From: Candidatus Nanopelagicales bacterium
GTDB lineage: Bacteria; Actinomycetota; Actinomycetes; S36-B12; UBA10799
Assembly (NCBI GenBank): GCA_025455985.1
Contig: JALOLM010000256.1
Location: 1 to 6,657, forward strand
DNA length: 6,657 nucleotides
Direction of reading: 5' to 3'
A program made the translations under genes and the position numbers. Of this stretch, positions 1 to 6,201 are shown piece after piece (position 1 is the stretch's first letter; every line of letters starts with the position of its first letter). Below the pieces are notes generated by a model that did no database searches, was not told where the DNA came from, and saw only the letters and a list, made by a program, of their open reading frames with translations.

Positions 1-934
1 CCGCCGCTGGATCATCGAGAACGACTGGCTCGAGGGCATCGTCGCCCTGCCCGACCAGATGTTCTACAACACCGGCATCAACACCTACGTGTGGATCCTG
101 ACCAACCGCAAGCACCCCGACCGCACCGGAACCGTCACCCTCATCGACGCCCGCGACCTCGGTACCAAGATGCGCAAGAGCCTCGGCGACAAGCGCAAGG
201 AACTCACCCCGGGCGCAATCGACGAGATCACCCGCCTCTACATCCACGCCCCCGAACTCTCCGACGGCCCGGAGCCGGACCCGCGGGTCAAGGTGCTGGC
301 CAACCAGGACTTCGGCTTCGCCCGGATCACGGTCGAACGGCCGATGCGCCGCCGCTGGGAGATCACTACGGAGACGCTCCAACGGCTTGCCGCGAGCCGG
401 CCGATGGGGAGGTGGGCGGTGGCCGAATCCACTGGAAGGAGCGCCGAGGGCTGGACCCCATACCGTGAGCTAGTCGGGCGCTCCTGGCACAGCGCTCAGG
501 CCATGTTGGCCGACCTCTCGGACAACATGGGCGGGGGGGTCCCCCTCGCTGTGATCCGCGAGGCCGTCAATCTCGCAGCGGTGCCCGACCCCGACGGCCA
601 GCCCATCCCGGCGAAGAAGGGGGGCGGGTTCGAGCCCGACCCGAGCCTGCGCGATGCGGAGAACATCCCCCTGCCGGCCGGCTACCTCGACATGAGCCCC
701 ACCGAGCAGGCCACCGCCGTCATGCTCGCCGCCGACGAGCACCTCAAGACCGAGATCCACCCCTACGTCCCAGACGCCTGGATCGACCACACCAAGACCC
801 GCATCGGCTACGAGATCCCCGTCAACCGCCACTTCTACATCTACACACCACCCCGCCCCGTCGCCGAAATTCGCGACGAGATCGATGCCCTCGAAACCCA
901 GATCCAGCAATGGATGCAGGGACTCGCAGGATGA
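1..934 (+). CDS. hsdM: Type I restriction-modification DNA methyltransferase subunit M, 5'-truncated by window edge
   Basis: The first full codon is at 2; 310 residues are visible and the gene clearly starts upstream, because residues before the ATG at 59 (WIIENDWLEGIVALPDQ) already match the HsdM core. Type I M subunits transfer a methyl group from S-adenosylmethionine to adenine N6 and pair with HsdS. The visible part covers the end of the N6_Mtase fold (ALPDQMFYNTGINTYVWILTN), then DARDLGTKMRKSLGDKRKEL, a variable middle, and the conserved tail PYVPDAWID...GYEIPVNRHFYIY, ending in a charged helix likely to contact HsdS. The catalytic NPPF/Y and SAM-binding motifs lie upstream and cannot be checked. 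The tail is intact, with no internal stop. The TGA at 932-934 overlaps the ATG of hsdS. A G7 run at 533-539 falls in the variable middle without breaking the frame. The family call is secure; subfamily and target are unknown. Confidence 0.95.
   Translation, partial: RRWIIENDWLEGIVALPDQMFYNTGINTYVWILTNRKHPDRTGTVTLIDARDLGTKMRKSLGDKRKELTPGAIDEITRLYIHAPELSDGPEPDPRVKVLANQDFGFARITVERPMRRRWEITTETLQRLAASRPMGRWAVAESTGRSAEGWTPYRELVGRSWHSAQAMLADLSDNMGGGVPLAVIREAVNLAAVPDPDGQPIPAKKGGGFEPDPSLRDAENIPLPAGYLDMSPTEQATAVMLAADEHLKTEIHPYVPDAWIDHTKTRIGYEIPVNRHFYIYTPPRPVAEIRDEIDALETQIQQWMQGLAG
918..922 (+). promoter_or_regulatory. Ribosome binding site deciding the hsdS start
   Basis: AGGGA lies 8 nt upstream of the ATG at 931, inside the end of hsdM. 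It favours 931 over the in-frame ATG at 910, which has no comparable purine-rich motif at the right distance. Starting at 931 also gives the classic ATGA stop/start overlap. Confidence 0.6.
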
Positions 935-2187
935 CCGTGGAGGTGGTCCCGCTGCGGCGACTGGCGTCGGTTGTCAACGGTGGGACTCCGCCTGCGGACC
1001 GGGAGTTCTGGGGTGGTGAGGTCGCGTGGGCGACGCCCGTGGACCTCGCCCGAGTTGATGGCGGCGCGATCACCGCGACCGACCGCACCCTGACCCCCGA
1101 GGGGCTCGCTCGCAGCGGGGCCGTGCCGCGCGGATCCGTCGTGCTGAGCACTCGGGCTCCAATCGGGTACGTCTCCCTCGCTGGCACGGATATGGCGTTC
1201 AACCAGGGTTGCAAGGGGATCGTGCCAGGCCCCGCATTGGACGGTCGCTACTTGCAGTTCTGGCTATGGTCGCAACGCCCGTCGCTCCAGGCGCTCGGCA
1301 CGGGGTCGACGTTCATGGAACTCGGCAACGAGGCGCTCATGAGCGTCGGCATCCCAGCCCGCTCAACCGAGGAGCAGCAGCGGATCGCGGACTTCCTCGA
1401 CGACCAGACAGCCCGGATCGACCAGATCATCGCCGCCCGCCGAAAGCAGGTTGCGTTGCTGCGGCACGCGGTGCTGGAGCGAAGGCGGGAGGTGACGACG
1501 ATCGGCATGAGTACCCCGCGCCGCGCGACGGGGATTGAATGGATGCCCGAGGTAGCCCGGGATTGGCCTGTCCTACGGATCGCCCGGCTGTTCAGGACCG
1601 GGAGTGGGACGACCCCGACAACCACGAACCCGGCGTACTTCGGCGGGGACATCGCCTGGGTCAACACCGGTGACATCACAGATCAGGGGATCTCCGCGAT
1701 CCCCAAGGCAGTCACTGAGGCGGCGCTGGTCGACTTCCCTGCCCTGCGGGTGTTCGAGGCCGGCGCACTCGTAATCGCCATGTACGGGCAGGGGGCGACG
1801 AAGGGACGGGTTGGTGTTCTGCCTGTGAGCGCCTGCGTCAACCAGGCGTGCTGTGTACTAGAGCCCACAGGGCGTGTGCTCGTTGAGTGGGCGGCCGCTT
1901 GGTTCCAGGCCCATAAGGACCAGATCGTGGAGCTCGCTATCGGCAGCGGGCAACCGAACCTGAGCCAGGAGATCATCCGATCACTTCGCATGCCGGCGCC
2001 CCCGATAGAGACTCAGCGGACGCTCCTCACGGAGTTGGCTACAGAGACGGCAATCATTACGGCGGCGTGCGAAGGGATTGAGCGGTCTATTGAGCTGCTG
2101 CTGGAGTTCAAGAGCTCGCTGACCAGTGCGGCCGTGTCGGGTGAGTTCGAGGTGTCGGCGGCGAGTGGGCGGGGGGTGCCAGCGTGA
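931..2187 (+). CDS. hsdS: Type I restriction-modification specificity subunit S
   Basis: 418 residues, near the usual 400-450 for HsdS. The subunit reads the bipartite target site: each target-recognition domain (TRD) binds one half and the coiled coils set the spacing and hold two HsdM. TRD1 is about residues 1-145, with VVLSTRAPIGYVS and FNQGCKGI. Conserved region 1 (about 146-190) contains EEQQRIADFLDDQTARIDQII. After the linker GIEWMPEVARDW, TRD2 (about 205-355) shows WVNTGDITD, VIAMYGQGATKGRVG, VNQACCVL and the hallmark GSGQPNLSQ. Conserved region 2 (about 358-408) ends in LLLEFKSSLTSAAVSGEFEVS. Both halves are complete and undamaged. The start at 931 is chosen from the AGGGA site and the ATGA overlap with hsdM; the ATG at 910 would add 7 residues. 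The stop overlaps the GTG of hsdR. The recognition sequence cannot be read from the protein alone. Confidence 0.95.
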   Translation: MTVEVVPLRRLASVVNGGTPPADREFWGGEVAWATPVDLARVDGGAITATDRTLTPEGLARSGAVPRGSVVLSTRAPIGYVSLAGTDMAFNQGCKGIVPGPALDGRYLQFWLWSQRPSLQALGTGSTFMELGNEALMSVGIPARSTEEQQRIADFLDDQTARIDQIIAARRKQVALLRHAVLERRREVTTIGMSTPRRATGIEWMPEVARDWPVLRIARLFRTGSGTTPTTTNPAYFGGDIAWVNTGDITDQGISAIPKAVTEAALVDFPALRVFEAGALVIAMYGQGATKGRVGVLPVSACVNQACCVLEPTGRVLVEWAAAWFQAHKDQIVELAIGSGQPNLSQEIIRSLRMPAPPIETQRTLLTELATETAIITAACEGIERSIELLLEFKSSLTSAAVSGEFEVSAASGRGVPA

Positions 2188-4088
2188 CCGGGGTATTGCG
2201 GGAGTCAGCGTTCGAGGCGTCAATCGAGTCGGGGCTGTTGGCGCTCGGCTGGTCCAAGGGCAGCCCGGCTGGCTACGACCGGGGCCTGGGCCTGGATCCG
2301 CATGAGTTGGTCGCGTTCTTGAAGGTGTCGCAGCCGGATGAGTGGGAGGAGCTGATCCGCCGCCTAGGCGGTGAGGCGAGGGCCACCACCAAGGTTGCGG
2401 AGCGGGTGGCGAAGGAGATCGACGCGCGGGGCACGGTGGATGTGCTGCGTCGGGAGACGAAGCTGAACGGGGTGGGGTTCCGGTTGGCGTTCTTCGCCCC
2501 GGCGAACGACCTGACCTCGAAACTGCGGGCGCGGTATGAGGCGAACCGGTTGAGTGTGGTGCGCCAGTTGCACCACTCGGAGTCCAAGCCGAGCGACAGC
2601 CTGGATCTGGTGCTTCTGGTGAACGGCATCCCGACAGCGACGGGGGAGTTGAAGAACGAGTTGTCGGGGCAGTCGGTGGTTGATGCGATGGCGCAGTATC
2701 GGTCGGACCGGAACCCGAACGACCTGATCTTCAAGCATCGGGTGGTGGTGAACTTCGCGATCGACCCTGACCAGGTATGGATGACCACCCGGCTTGCGGG
2801 GCGGGAGACCCGTTTCCTGCCGTTCAACCAGGGCTCCAACGGCCCCGGCCAGCCGGGGGGTGCAGGGAATCCGCCGAACCCAGACGGGTATCGCAGCGCC
2901 TACTTGTGGCAGCGGGTGTGGGCGCGGGATGCGTGGCTGACCCTGCTGGGCGAGTTCGTGCACGACGAAGAGGTGCTCGACGCCGCCGGGGTCAAGACGG
3001 GGGCCAAGCGACTGCTGTTCCCCCGGTTCCATCAGTGGGACCTGGTCGAGGCCCTGGTCGCGGCAACCCGGGTTGCGGGGCCGGGGGTGAATCGGTTGGC
3101 GATGCACTCAGCCGGGTCCGGGAAGTCGAACTCGATTGCGTGGGCTGCGCACCGGCTGTCCCGCCTGCACACCCCCGGTGATCCGGCCGAGTTGTCCGAG
3201 GCGGTCAGGGCGGCCGGCCTTTCGGCGAACCAGCCGATCTTCTCGAAGGTGATCGTGATCACCGACCGGCGGGTGTTGGACGCGCAGTTGCAAGCCACGG
3301 TGGCCGGGTTCGAGCACACCCCGGGCACGATCGTGACGATCGACCAGGACTCGCGGCAGCTGGCAGCCGCGCTTGCGGGGAATACCGCGCGGATCATCGT
3401 GACCACGCTGCAAAAGTTCCCGGTCGTCGCCGAGGCTGCCGCCAAGGTGGCGGGGGCACGGTTCGCGGTGATCGTCGACGAGGCCCACTCGTCCACGGGT
3501 GGGGAGGCGATGACGGACCTTAAGAAGGTCCTCACCGGTATCAACCCGAGCGACGACGACGCCCTGCTCGGCGCGGCGGAGGCCGCGGAGGCGGCCGCTG
3601 CCGAGGCTGCGGTCACCGATGCCACGGACCTGCTGGCCGCGCAGATGGCCGCGCGGGGCCGGCAGGCGAACCTGTCGTTCTTCGCGTTCACCGCCACCCC
3701 GAAACCGAAGACGTTGGAGCTGTTCGGCGAGTTCGTCGAGCTGCCGGGGGGTGAGGAGCAGTACCGGCCGTTCCACGTGTACTCGATGAAGCAGGCCATC
3801 GCTGAGGGATTCATCCTCGACGTGCTGGTCAACTACACCACGTATGAGACGTACTACCGGCTGGCCAACACTGAGCCGGTGGACCCGGAGGTGCCGGTCG
3901 GCAAGGCCTCGGCAGCATTGGCGCGGTTTGTCACACTGCATCCGACGCATCTGGCGCAGCGGGCGGAGGTGATCGTGGAGCACTTCCGGGCCAAGACTGC
4001 GCACAAGATCGACGGGCACGCCAAGGCGATGGTGGGACAAGGGGCCGCGGCCGCTGCGCGCCTTGGTGGCGTTCTCCGGCACGGTTGA
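2184..4088 (+). CDS. hsdR: HsdR N-terminal fragment: nuclease and first helicase domain
   Basis: 634 residues, of which about 616 are native. The N-terminus has the family signature FEASIESGLLALGW and YDRGLGLDPHELVAFLKVSQP. The nuclease site is visible as D141 (SLDLVLLVNGIP) and E155-x-K157 (GELKNEL); this D to ExK spacing is the same as in EcoR124I HsdR. A QSVVDAMAQYRSDR segment follows. The first RecA-like domain shows Walker A AGSGKS with K314, the DEAH box at 432-435 (VDEAHSSTGG), and motif III FFAFTATPKP at 499-508. An alanine-rich insert (about 460-490) sits between DEAH and motif III. VTLHPTHLAQRAEVIVEHF at 583-601 leads up to motif IV, which is missing. Residues 617-634 (alanine-rich GQGAAAAAR...) are out-of-frame junk. 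The fragment could be translated from the GTG at 2184, but without the second RecA domain it should not translocate DNA. Confidence 0.8.
   Translation: MTGVLRESAFEASIESGLLALGWSKGSPAGYDRGLGLDPHELVAFLKVSQPDEWEELIRRLGGEARATTKVAERVAKEIDARGTVDVLRRETKLNGVGFRLAFFAPANDLTSKLRARYEANRLSVVRQLHHSESKPSDSLDLVLLVNGIPTATGELKNELSGQSVVDAMAQYRSDRNPNDLIFKHRVVVNFAIDPDQVWMTTRLAGRETRFLPFNQGSNGPGQPGGAGNPPNPDGYRSAYLWQRVWARDAWLTLLGEFVHDEEVLDAAGVKTGAKRLLFPRFHQWDLVEALVAATRVAGPGVNRLAMHSAGSGKSNSIAWAAHRLSRLHTPGDPAELSEAVRAAGLSANQPIFSKVIVITDRRVLDAQLQATVAGFEHTPGTIVTIDQDSRQLAAALAGNTARIIVTTLQKFPVVAEAAAKVAGARFAVIVDEAHSSTGGEAMTDLKKVLTGINPSDDDALLGAAEAAEAAAAEAAVTDATDLLAAQMAARGRQANLSFFAFTATPKPKTLELFGEFVELPGGEEQYRPFHVYSMKQAIAEGFILDVLVNYTTYETYYRLANTEPVDPEVPVGKASAALARFVTLHPTHLAQRAEVIVEHFRAKTAHKIDGHAKAMVGQGAAAAARLGGVLRHG
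4029..4065 (+). other. Deletion scar in hsdR with overlapping GC palindromes
   Basis: The last native codons of the first frame (AKAMV) end at 4034; native sequence of the second frame starts at about 4036 (DKGPRPLRA, then LVAFSG from 4063). Just inside the junction lie two overlapping perfect palindromes: GGCCGCGGCC at 4043-4052 and GCGGCCGC at 4047-4054. The frame step equals a loss of 3n+2 nt. The size estimate of about 59 nt relies on remembered HsdR family spacing, so it could be off by a few codons. Confidence 0.7.
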
Positions 4089-5202
4089 GGATCCGGCTGA
4101 TGGTGCCACGTACACCGAGCCGCTGATGAACGGCATCGGGGAGAAGCAGCTGCCCAAGGTGTTCGCTGGAGACGACTACCAGGTGTTGGTGGTGGCCGAG
4201 AAGTACCAGACGGGGTACGACGAGCCGCTGCTGCACACCATGTACGTGGACAAGAAGCTCGCCGGGGTGAAGGCGGTGCAGACCCTGTCCCGGCTGAACC
4301 GCACCCACCCGGGCAAGGACGACACGTTCATCCTGGACTTCGCCAACACCGTTGAGGAGATCCAGGACGCGTTCGCCCCGTTCTACGAGGGCACCGCTGC
4401 GGTCCCCACCGACCCGAACCTGCTGTACGGGATGCATCGCACCCTGATGGACGCGCACGTGATCCACCCCGACGAGCTCGCCGCCGCGGTAGCCGCCCTG
4501 CTGGCCGGGGGGGCGCCGAACCAGAAGGTGATCAACGCCCACCTCGACCCGGCCGTGGAGCGGTTCTGCGGGCTGGAGGATGACGTGCAGGTGGCGTTCC
4601 GCGACACCCTCGTAGGGTACGTGCGCGCGTACGGGTTCCTGGCCCAAGTCATGTCCTGGACCGACCGGGACCTTGAGGAGCTGTACCTGTACTCGCGGAT
4701 GCTGCAGACGAAGCTACCCGCCGCCCCCGGCGAGCAGTTGCCGCAGCTGGCTGAGTCCGTGGTGTTGACGCATCTGCGCAGTGAGATGACGGCGGACGGG
4801 GTCGATGCCTCCCTTGACGAGGGGACCGACGAGGCGGGGACGGCGTTGCCCGGGGGAGGGGCCGGCCGGCAGAACGAACCACCCCGCGAAAGGCTCAGCG
4901 TCCTGATCGACACCCTCAACGAGCGCTTCGGGATGAGCCTGACCGACGCAGACAAGGTCTGGTTCGAACAGCAGAAGCAGGCCGTCAAGGACTCCGACCA
5001 GGCCCGAGTCGTCGCCCTGAACAACGACCGCGACCAGTTCCACATCTTCCTGCAGAGCTTCGCCAAGGACGCGATCATCGACCGCCACGAAGCAAACGGC
5101 CAACTGTTCAACGCCTTCTTCACCAAACCCGGCTTCGCGGCCGCCCTAATGGAGTACCTCGGCGGGGTCTACGACGAGATCCGCGACGAAGGAGCGTCCT
5201 GA
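4063..5202 (+). CDS. hsdR: HsdR C-terminal fragment: second helicase domain and C-terminal domain
   Basis: Up to 379 residues if read from the TTG at 4063, but this start is weak: it has no well-placed ribosome binding site (AAGGGG at 4039-4044 is 18 nt away) and native HsdR sequence continues upstream of it in the same frame to about 4036. The next ATG is at 4126. Visible are LVAFSGTVED, helicase motif V (VLVVAEKYQTGYDEPLL, about residues 41-57) and motif VI (AVQTLSRLNRTHPGK, 71-85) with the arginines that contact ATP, then TFILDFANTVEEIQDAF. A helical region follows, then a Gly/Pro-rich linker (about 252-274) and the C-terminal domain from ERLSVLIDTLNERFG to EYLGGVYDEIRDE, which in HsdR docks onto the methyltransferase. 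It is best read as the tail of a broken gene, not an independent gene. All motifs seen in it are intact, so the break looks recent. Confidence 0.7.
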   Translation: MVAFSGTVEDPADGATYTEPLMNGIGEKQLPKVFAGDDYQVLVVAEKYQTGYDEPLLHTMYVDKKLAGVKAVQTLSRLNRTHPGKDDTFILDFANTVEEIQDAFAPFYEGTAAVPTDPNLLYGMHRTLMDAHVIHPDELAAAVAALLAGGAPNQKVINAHLDPAVERFCGLEDDVQVAFRDTLVGYVRAYGFLAQVMSWTDRDLEELYLYSRMLQTKLPAAPGEQLPQLAESVVLTHLRSEMTADGVDASLDEGTDEAGTALPGGGAGRQNEPPRERLSVLIDTLNERFGMSLTDADKVWFEQQKQAVKDSDQARVVALNNDRDQFHIFLQSFAKDAIIDRHEANGQLFNAFFTKPGFAAALMEYLGGVYDEIRDEGAS

Positions 5203-5214
5203 GTCAACGGCACG

Positions 5215-5239
5215 CGGACAGTTCATCCAGAACTGTCCG
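5215..5239 (+). terminator. Perfect 10-bp hairpin 13 nt after the hsdR stop, likely operon terminator
   Basis: CGGACAGTTC (5215-5224) pairs exactly with GAACTGTCCG (5230-5239) around the loop ATCCA. Its place just after the stop at 5200-5202 suits the 3' end of the hsd operon. No T-run follows directly; the nearest is a TTTT at about 5258-5261 after a CCCGGG. High-GC actinobacteria often use terminators without a T-tract, so termination is plausible. A dyad operator for a DNA-binding protein is the main alternative. Confidence 0.5.
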
Positions 5240-5310
5240 ACCCCCAAGAAGCCCGGGTTTTGCTAAAGGGTGACACTGACTACCGACGATGGCTCGGCCA
5301 TCTCGGCCAA

Positions 5311-5352
5311 GCGTGGGTCCCGTGCGGGGGCTTTGGCGCACGGGCCCCACGC
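5311..5352 (+). repeat. Long inverted repeat, 16-bp stem with one mismatch
   Basis: GCGTGGGTCCCGTGCG (5311-5326) pairs with CGCACGGGCCCCACGC (5337-5352) across a 10-nt loop; the only mismatch is T5318 against C5345. It lies about 72 nt beyond the first hairpin, upstream of the unknown gene. It may be a second terminator or a leader hairpin of the downstream gene. The short tandem CTCGGCCA (5293-5300 and 5302-5309) lies just before it. Such a strong stem argues that 5260-5457, although open in the downstream frame, is not coding. Confidence 0.6.
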
Positions 5353-5457
5353 GCGTCCGCCAGCAGGGGCGTCGTCCCTCGCCCAATGGCTCTACTTGCT
5401 GGTCCGTGGGTCATGCAGTCCCGCAGGGTAGGTGCATGGTCGCCGGTCCCGGACCCC

Positions 5458-6201
5458 ATGTCGCCGGTCGAGGCCCAAGACGGCAGAATCCTCCAGGTGC
5501 CGGACATTCGTCTCGTCGACCAGACTCAGGTAGCGCTGAAGTTTGCTGCCGGAGACGACTTCACCCGCGAGCAGGTGTCTTCCACCTGGATTGTCCGGGC
5601 CAACAGGGTCGGGGAGCTGTTCGTAGTGAATCAAGACCTGGGTGGCGAGCTGGCGCACATATCCATTCATCAGGACGGGCGGTGCCATTACAAGGTGGCG
5701 GCCTCGGCTGGTCGACCGGCCATCAAGCAGCAGGAGTGGGAGCTACCGGAACCGATCGACGGCGACCTTGTTCGGCTTCTCACGGTGGTGATCCCGCACC
5801 GAGGGCTGAAGCGTTCGCCTCGGTTCAAGGATGTGGCACGGGACACAGTGCTCATCCCACCGCCGCCACCGATGCGGGCGATCGAAGTGGACGTACTGGC
5901 TGAGGGCGGCCCCGTCCTAGAGCACGATTGGCCGGGCTCCCGAGCCATGGGTTCCAAGTTGGTGGGCCGCATCTCCTTCTACACGGAGTCCCCGGCCGAA
6001 GCCTTCTGGCACTACACAGTTGTGGCGACCGACCGCGAGGAACCGGCGGCAGCCAGGGCGTGGTCCGAGGCCGAGGTCACTGTTCCTGCCGGTGTGGCCG
6101 CGCCAGCTCACCTGCGGACCCTTCTGTTCGGAATCGACGAGGTCGACGGTCGACGGCTTCCGACGCTGATGGAGATGCCTGTTGGCCACTATCGGGGTTG
6201 A
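5458..6201 (+). CDS. Protein of unknown function
   Basis: 247 residues from the ATG at 5458. I do not recognise the family. The frame shows protein-like composition and G/C-biased third positions to the TGA at 6199-6201. Residues 42-80 (STWIVRANRVGELFVVNQDLGGELAHISIHQDGRCHYKV) alternate like beta strands. They faintly recall small actinobacterial hypothetical proteins with a W-x-V...LGG...SLHxSG pattern; this is a weak impression. A proline run (IPPPPP, about 133-138) separates this from a second beta-rich half (RISFYTESPAEAFWHYTVVA). There is no signal peptide, membrane helix or nucleic-acid-binding motif. The start is uncertain: the frame is open to a TTG at 5260, with ATGs at 5386, 5413 and 5458 and a GTG at 5497, none with a clear ribosome binding site. 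I prefer 5458 because upstream residues look non-coding and cover the 5311-5352 hairpin. The two hairpins separate it from the hsd operon, so a role in restriction is not implied. Confidence 0.65.
   Translation: MSPVEAQDGRILQVPDIRLVDQTQVALKFAAGDDFTREQVSSTWIVRANRVGELFVVNQDLGGELAHISIHQDGRCHYKVAASAGRPAIKQQEWELPEPIDGDLVRLLTVVIPHRGLKRSPRFKDVARDTVLIPPPPPMRAIEVDVLAEGGPVLEHDWPGSRAMGSKLVGRISFYTESPAEAFWHYTVVATDREEPAAARAWSEAEVTVPAGVAAPAHLRTLLFGIDEVDGRRLPTLMEMPVGHYRG

Larger units (their letters stand above)
2184..5202 (+). pseudogene. hsdR: Type I restriction endonuclease subunit R, disrupted by an internal frame-changing deletion
   Basis: Taken together the two frames give an almost complete HsdR: N-terminal PD-(D/E)xK nuclease, two RecA-like helicase domains, helical region and C-terminal assembly domain. 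HsdR makes the ATP-driven translocating and cutting part of the R2M2S complex. The GTG start at 2184 overlaps the hsdS stop (GTGA) and follows a G6 run at 2171-2176 that can serve as ribosome binding site. The frame carrying residues 1-616 ends in KAMV at 4034, then reads 18 unrelated residues to a TGA at 4086-4088. The other frame resumes at about 4036 with DKGPRPLRALVAFSGTVEDP. Family members normally have about 29 residues between KAMV and LVAFSG; here only 28 nt separate them, implying a net loss of about 59 nt (3n+2). The lost stretch normally carries helicase motif IV (VTxSRxxAVRY). Full-length active HsdR is not expected. An assembly collapse remains possible. Confidence 0.85.
5203..5457. 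other. Intergenic region between hsdR and the unknown gene
   Basis: The stretch holds the two hairpins and a CTCGGCCA tandem pair. I see no tRNA, no coding signal that fits a known protein, and no convincing -35/-10 promoter, though the downstream gene presumably needs one here if the hairpins end hsd transcription. The frame of the downstream gene is open back to a TTG at 5260, but the translated sequence there is Arg/Pro/Gly-rich and resembles no protein I know. Confidence 0.5.

Noticed and set aside
3032..3832. Second long minus-strand open frame opposite hsdR
   Set aside because: It is Ala/Ser/Arg-rich and lies opposite the Walker A, DEAH and motif III codons of the real gene.
4020..4090. 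Programmed ribosomal frameshift joining the two hsdR frames
   Set aside because: No slippery heptamer is evident, and about 20 conserved codons are missing, so a frameshift alone would not rebuild a normal HsdR.
3108..4157. Long minus-strand open frame of 349 codons opposite hsdR
   Set aside because: It is Arg/Leu/Gly-rich with no recognisable motif and lies wholly opposite well-supported hsdR codons. Such mirror frames are common in GC-rich genes.
4063..5202. Separate gene for a stand-alone helicase half (split HsdR)
   Set aside because: The TTG start lacks a well-placed ribosome binding site, native sequence continues upstream of it, and motif IV is absent from both fragments, so decay is simpler than a functional split.
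5260..5457. N-terminal 66-residue extension of the unknown gene from the TTG at 5260
   Set aside because: Low-complexity Arg/Pro/Gly sequence, no ribosome binding site, and the segment contains the 16-bp hairpin. Kept only as an uncertainty about the start.
5289..5903. Overlapping plus-strand frame of 204 codons
   Set aside because: Its product is Arg/Pro/Gly-rich and it shares most of its length with the better frame ending at 6201.
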